Assembly: GCA_029465975.1 (NCBI GenBank) | Contig: CM055756.1 | Location: 6,420,362-6,484,361, forward strand | Direction: 5' to 3' | DNA: 64,000 nucleotides | Origin: Dallia pectoralis | Taxonomy: Eukaryota > Chordata > Actinopteri > Esociformes > Umbridae | Shown: positions 60,236 to 64,000 of the stretch, in pieces | Position numbering within the stretch: the first letter of the stretch is position 1 | Layout of the letters: every line of letters begins with the position of its first letter | Notes under the pieces: model-generated | The model's input: only the letters and a program-made list of their open reading frames with translations | What the model was told of the DNA's origin: nothing | Databases searched by the model: none | Position numbers and translations under genes: made by a program

Positions 60236-63200
60236 ACCTGGGCTTCACAGGCTCATGTTGTGGTGTATGTGTCTTGATAGCCATGCTTGACAAACTAAGG
60301 GGGTCCATGGTGAGCCAATTCTCTGTTAATATGTCATGCTGAGGCCCCCCCAGCGGCTCCCGGATCTTCACCTGAACCTCCAGGTGGGCCCTGGTAGCCT
60401 TACGCCTGTTCATCACCTGGGTAACACATATGTGCTTGCATGTGTTCTGTACCCACAACGACTCATATACAATTCCCATTCTGTACGAACCCAACCATAG
60501 AACAATCACACACACACACACACGCACACTTTATGGTGTCATTTCACCTCTATTAGCTGTCTGCTCTCACACTGCCTCTCTAGCGTGTCCAGCTTCATGA
60601 CGGCACTGCCGATCACCTTATCAGTCTTAAAAGGTCCACTGCAAAGTGAGACAGAGAGAGAAACTAGAGAAATAGGGACTGAGCACAAGGGAAGGTGATA
60701 CAATCACATACACACGGACACAGAGACGACTATTCAACAATACAACAAAACATCAGGTAAAGGGAAGATTCCTACAAACGAACAAGACCAAAATGACCCC
60801 GTGCAGTCACAGAGAGACGAACTAACTCACCCTTTGTGAACAACCTCAAACCTGATGCCTTTAGAGCGGATGACTCTCTGAAAGCCACGGTGACCGCAGT
60901 TGATGTGAAGCTTGAAATGTTCATTGAACTCTAGGTCGGGGAGGATATTCAATACAAAGTCACGATATATTGACGAAAGGTTCAGGAGGCTTTCGTGTGA
61001 GATTGTGTGTGAGTGGTTGTGTCGTGTTTGGAGCAGGCACCTGGACAGGTAGTGCTTCTCACAGAGCGTGTTTGGTTCCTCTGAGCTTCCTCCTGGTCAT
61101 TAGATACAGGAAGCAAAACGCAAACAGTTGAGATTAAACTGTCCAGTCGCAGTGGTAGTGCCCGAGTGCTTAAGCAAAATCTAAAATGTTCTCAGTTCAG
61201 TATATAACTAATTAAGCCAAGATTATTTTCATTAGAGTCCATTCCAAGTATTTTACAAGAGTACCTTTGGAATGTAACAACGCAGTTTCAAGTCTCATTC
61301 GGCAACTTGTACCATAAAACCCATATGTATGCCTTTAATGAACTGAAATATTTTCTTAATGTAAATACGTTAATACATAAATTGGGGGAAAAGGCCTTAT
61401 TAAACAATATTAAACAAATTCAACACATTTGCTGAGGCTATAATGAAAAAAGAGGATCTAAAGAAATAGTTCAGAATGTAAATGTGTTGGTTTTGTCTTA
61501 CCAAACTAGGGCAGGGAAATTCAAAGCGGACACTTGTGTCCATGTCATCTGACGAGAGTCCTAATAGAAAAGAAAAAAAGGTCTGTTTATGAGACAACTT
61601 GGAATACGATCCTACAGTATTGTTAGACACAATTCTCCCCAGAATTAAACACAGTGCTGAGGGGAAAAGCAGACTTTACTGATTTGGGGCTTTTAAACAT
61701 CTGTAAACACGATCATGCTACCTTAAATGACCTAAACAATATAAAATATACATATATGAGTTCGTTTATATAACGGGTGTCACAGTATAGCAGGCTGTTC
61801 AGTGGCCTTGTTCGATTCTCAACTGTTTCTTACCTGTTGGGACTGGAAGGTTGATGCCTTTCACAATGGTCAACATCATGTCACTCCCACTCAGAGACGG
61901 GACGATCCTATTGGACGGAAACAGGCTCAATCACATACTGAATGTATGGATCAGTACTCACTATATTGAGACAACCAATTGTCTTTGTGTCACAGGAAGA
62001 CTTAAATTAATAGTCCCCATGAGGTCTGGTAAATTTAATTGACGAGGTGTGACACAAGAAAAAATAAACCATTATAAGTCACAGCTTAGTTTGCAGTTTC
62101 AGCTGTCGTCAATAGCAGTCACAGCTTAGTTTGGCAGTTTCAGCAGTCGTCAATAGCAGTCACAGCTTAGTTTGGCAGTTTCAGCTGTCGTCAATAGCAG
62201 TCACAGCTTAGTTTGGCAGTTTCAGCTGTCGTCAATAGCAGTCACAGCTTAGTTTGGCAGTTTCAGCTGTCGTCAATAGCAGTCACAGCTTAGTTTGCAG
62301 TTTCAGCTGTCGTCAATAGCAGTCACAGCTTAGTTTGGCAGTTTCAGCAGTCGTCAATAGCAGTCACAGCTTAGTTTGGCAGTTTCAGCTGTCGTCAATA
62401 GCAGTCACAGCTTAGTTTGGCAGTTTCAGCTGTCGTCAATAGCAGTCACAGCTTAGTTTGGCAGTTTCAGCTGTCGTCAAATCAGTCACAGCTTAATTGG
62501 CTTCTTTCTGGCAAGCTGAGGTGCTATGCTGCTGCCCGACCTGCAGGGAGCGCCAGCATGAATCTTGCAACAAATCCCAAGACCGGACAAGATAGCTATA
62601 TCACATATCACCACTAGAGGGCCCCAACACTGGTATCTCAAGGCACTTGTAACTAATGCTTTTAACATCGCTCACCTGTTCCTAGCTGGGGGGTTTTCTG
62701 ACCCACTGGTCATCTAAATGTTTGGATATGTTGCTGAATGAACGATCATGTACTCCACTAATCACTTCACCCATTTATGGAAGGTTGTTAGTAGCATTTG
62801 GTAACTTCGAGTGTTTTGGAAAAATACCTGTAAGCCTTAAAGGTGCGTTCCTCTGTGTGGTACGGGGGTAACGGATGCCCTTTATTCTGTGCCTGTTTCA
62901 CCACCTCCACGTGTATCCTACACTCCTCTGCCAGGGACTCAAACCTGTCATAATAAAGAGCCAAAAATCACCAGTGTAATTCTGCATCGCACCTGTCATT
63001 AAGCATCCATCCATTAAATGTTATACATTATAACTTGGTTCCAGTTTAAAGAGGTAGTAATAATGACCAGTCCAACACTGACCTTGCTGTCTCGATGACC
63101 TCGCCCATATGACTAAACTGTTGGCCCAAATACAGACACCTCTGATTGATGGGGGAGAACGAAATATGTTAATATAACACAGTAATAACCTGTGTTATAA

Positions 63201-63750
63201 AGAATGTATTAACCAGTGTAATACAGAATGTATTCAAATGTGTAATAAGGCATGTATTAACCAGCGTAGTCGGCATGTAATAATGTATTCAATAAAGCAT
63301 GTAATTACCAGTAACACAACGTGTATTAACATTAATATTAATTAATTAATTAACAAAGCGTGTAAGTATCTGTGTAATACCGCACGTAATAACCAGTGTT
63401 AATGGTCGGTGAAGATACCTGCTGTTGCTGTGTGAGGACCTCTATCAGATGGCAGTACTGGTCGGTACTTCCAGGTGGCACTGTGACGAGGCAGGGGGGG
63501 TGTACTGGTGCCTTGTCTTCGGCAGGAGACGCCTATAATGACAACACTCAGTGGAGGATGCACAAACATAGTCTGGTGAGCAGAGTGAAGAGGATAAATA
63601 CCATTATCATGCCATCTGGAGATTCATTCTCACTGGAAGTCATGTGACTGGGGTCGGCTTCTGTCTCTGTCTGTTGTCGGAGCGAACCGCCGGGGAGGGG
63701 AGATGCACTAACGTCATTAGACAACGACCCGTCAAACTCTGTGTCAGCAT
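59830..63750 (-). CDS. cc2d1a: CC2D1A-like coiled-coil and C2 domain protein, 3' part
   Basis: Exons: 63602-63750, 63419-63532, 63083-63141, 62828-62944, 61834-61907, 61502-61560, 61041-61092, 60831-60930, 60548-60638 and 60238-60416, all in phase. The 5' half lies outside the window. The encoded region holds a helical segment (RCLYLGQQFSHMGEVIETAR, FESLAEECRIHVEVVKQAQ) and then the C2 domain: IVKGINLPVP, DTSVRFEFPCP, EFNEHFKLHINCGHRGF, IRFEVVHKGGPFKTDKVIGS, HLEVQVKIREPL and TENWLTMDP. CC2D1 proteins bind ESCRT-III CHMP4 and regulate endosomal sorting and signalling. 'FEVVHKGG-FKTD' fits CC2D1A better than CC2D1B. The last exon is uncertain: 59830-59914 (short tail) or 59583-59898 (longer tail) both keep frame, and neither resembles the conserved C-terminal coiled coil of the family. 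That region was not found, so this may be a divergent paralogue. Confidence 0.78.
59952..59970 (+). promoter_or_regulatory. CTCF-like motif
   Basis: 'ctccctctagggggcggaa' contains a good CTCF core. It lies in the last intron, or 3' end, of the CC2D1A-like gene. Confidence 0.35.
60203..60233. repeat. CA microsatellite next to a splice donor
   Basis: About 15 CA units, ending a few bases from the donor after exon 60238-60416 of the CC2D1A-like gene. Confidence 0.95.
62082..62485 (-). repeat. 41-bp minisatellite in the CC2D1A-like gene
   Basis: About ten copies of 'gtcacagcttagtttggcag' plus 'tttcagctgtcgtcaatagca', with cagtcg/ctgtcg and single-G variants. The array lies in the intron between exons 62828-62944 and 61834-61907. 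Copies are contiguous without spacers, so it is not CRISPR-like. Confidence 0.97.
62611..62625 (+). promoter_or_regulatory. CTCF-like motif
   Basis: 'ccactagagggcccc' matches the CTCF core well. It is intronic in the CC2D1A-like gene. Confidence 0.4.
63178..63405. repeat. Degenerate tandem repeat
   Basis: About seven decayed copies of a unit near 30 bp ('gtgtaataaggcatgtatta' plus 'accagt'), with an ATTA run at about 63330-63352. Intronic, between exons 63419-63532 and 63083-63141. Confidence 0.7.
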
Positions 63751-64000
63751 CTAGGGGGTTAAGAGGGCAGAGAGAGAGAGAGGCTGAAGAGGGAGAGATT
63801 CTGAGGGTGATCGGAACGGTTGATGTTAAGTGTGCAACTTCTTGTCTCTCTGTTATTAGCCTGATCCCATTACAACGGCTCAGAAAACAAGGACTAAAGT
63901 ATTGGTAGTGATGGGGGGAAAACGGAATGACTGAAGTGATACGACCCAGGTATTAACCAGTCTTTACCCAGTCTATAGATCCTGGTATATTGCTATTTCA

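Noticed and set aside
60201..60527. Minus-strand ORF with a Val-Cys run at its end
   Set aside because: The real exon is 60238-60416; the VCVC run is translation of the CA microsatellite past the splice donor.
62082..62485. Regular 41-bp repeats as a CRISPR array
   Set aside because: No unique spacers between units, a eukaryotic intron context and no cas genes; it is a minisatellite.

Overview
The window is vertebrate nuclear DNA, most likely from a teleost fish. It has intron-rich genes with canonical GT/AG junctions, AT-rich intergenic DNA, abundant CA microsatellites and minisatellites, Tc1/mariner remnants, tRNA-derived SINEs, hAT and Harbinger-like DNA elements, an L2-type LINE tail and solo LTRs. 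Several of these repeat families look like those common in salmonids and pike; that narrower placement is inference from remembered repeat sequences. No prokaryotic features are present.

Six protein-coding genes are supported, all on the minus strand. From right to left in transcription order they are: the 3' part of a CC2D1A-like gene (about 59.8-63.8 kb, 5' end outside the window); slc25a23-like, a Ca2+-regulated mitochondrial ATP-Mg/Pi carrier (46.7-54.2 kb, 10 exons); pdxdc1, a PLP-decarboxylase-fold protein (31.8-42.4 kb, 23 exons); gspt1, translation release factor eRF3a (13.2-28.6 kb, 14 coding exons plus one possible 21-nt microexon); a two-pass PIRT-like membrane protein (11.1-11.5 kb); and a TMEM238-family membrane protein (6.2-6.7 kb). 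Exons of the four large genes were placed by hand from splice sites, reading-frame phase and recognised protein sequence. The summed exon lengths give intact frames for gspt1 (578 aa), pdxdc1 (809 aa) and slc25a23 (490 aa). The genes do not form a pathway. The TMEM238/PIRT-like pair recalls a neighbouring pair on human chromosome 17p (from memory).

No new biological system is evident. The most unusual structure is in the introns, where minisatellites expand right up against splice sites. A 27-bp array fills gspt1 intron 5 and leaves 1,152 nt with no AG dinucleotide upstream of the exon 6 acceptor. A 16-bp array in slc25a23 intron 6 leaves a similar 466-nt AG-free run. A 59-bp repeat in gspt1 intron 11 has copied the exon 12 3' splice site, with the start of the exon, about seven more times. 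A roughly 63-bp repeat in gspt1 intron 1 carries phased ATTGG (inverted CCAAT) boxes. Other items are a complete 1,490-bp Harbinger-like element with 3-bp TTA duplications, a nested hAT/THAP composite, two related solo LTRs, and the loss of the catalytic lysine position in pdxdc1. The long ORFs at 20.1-21.3 kb are products of the minisatellite, not genes.
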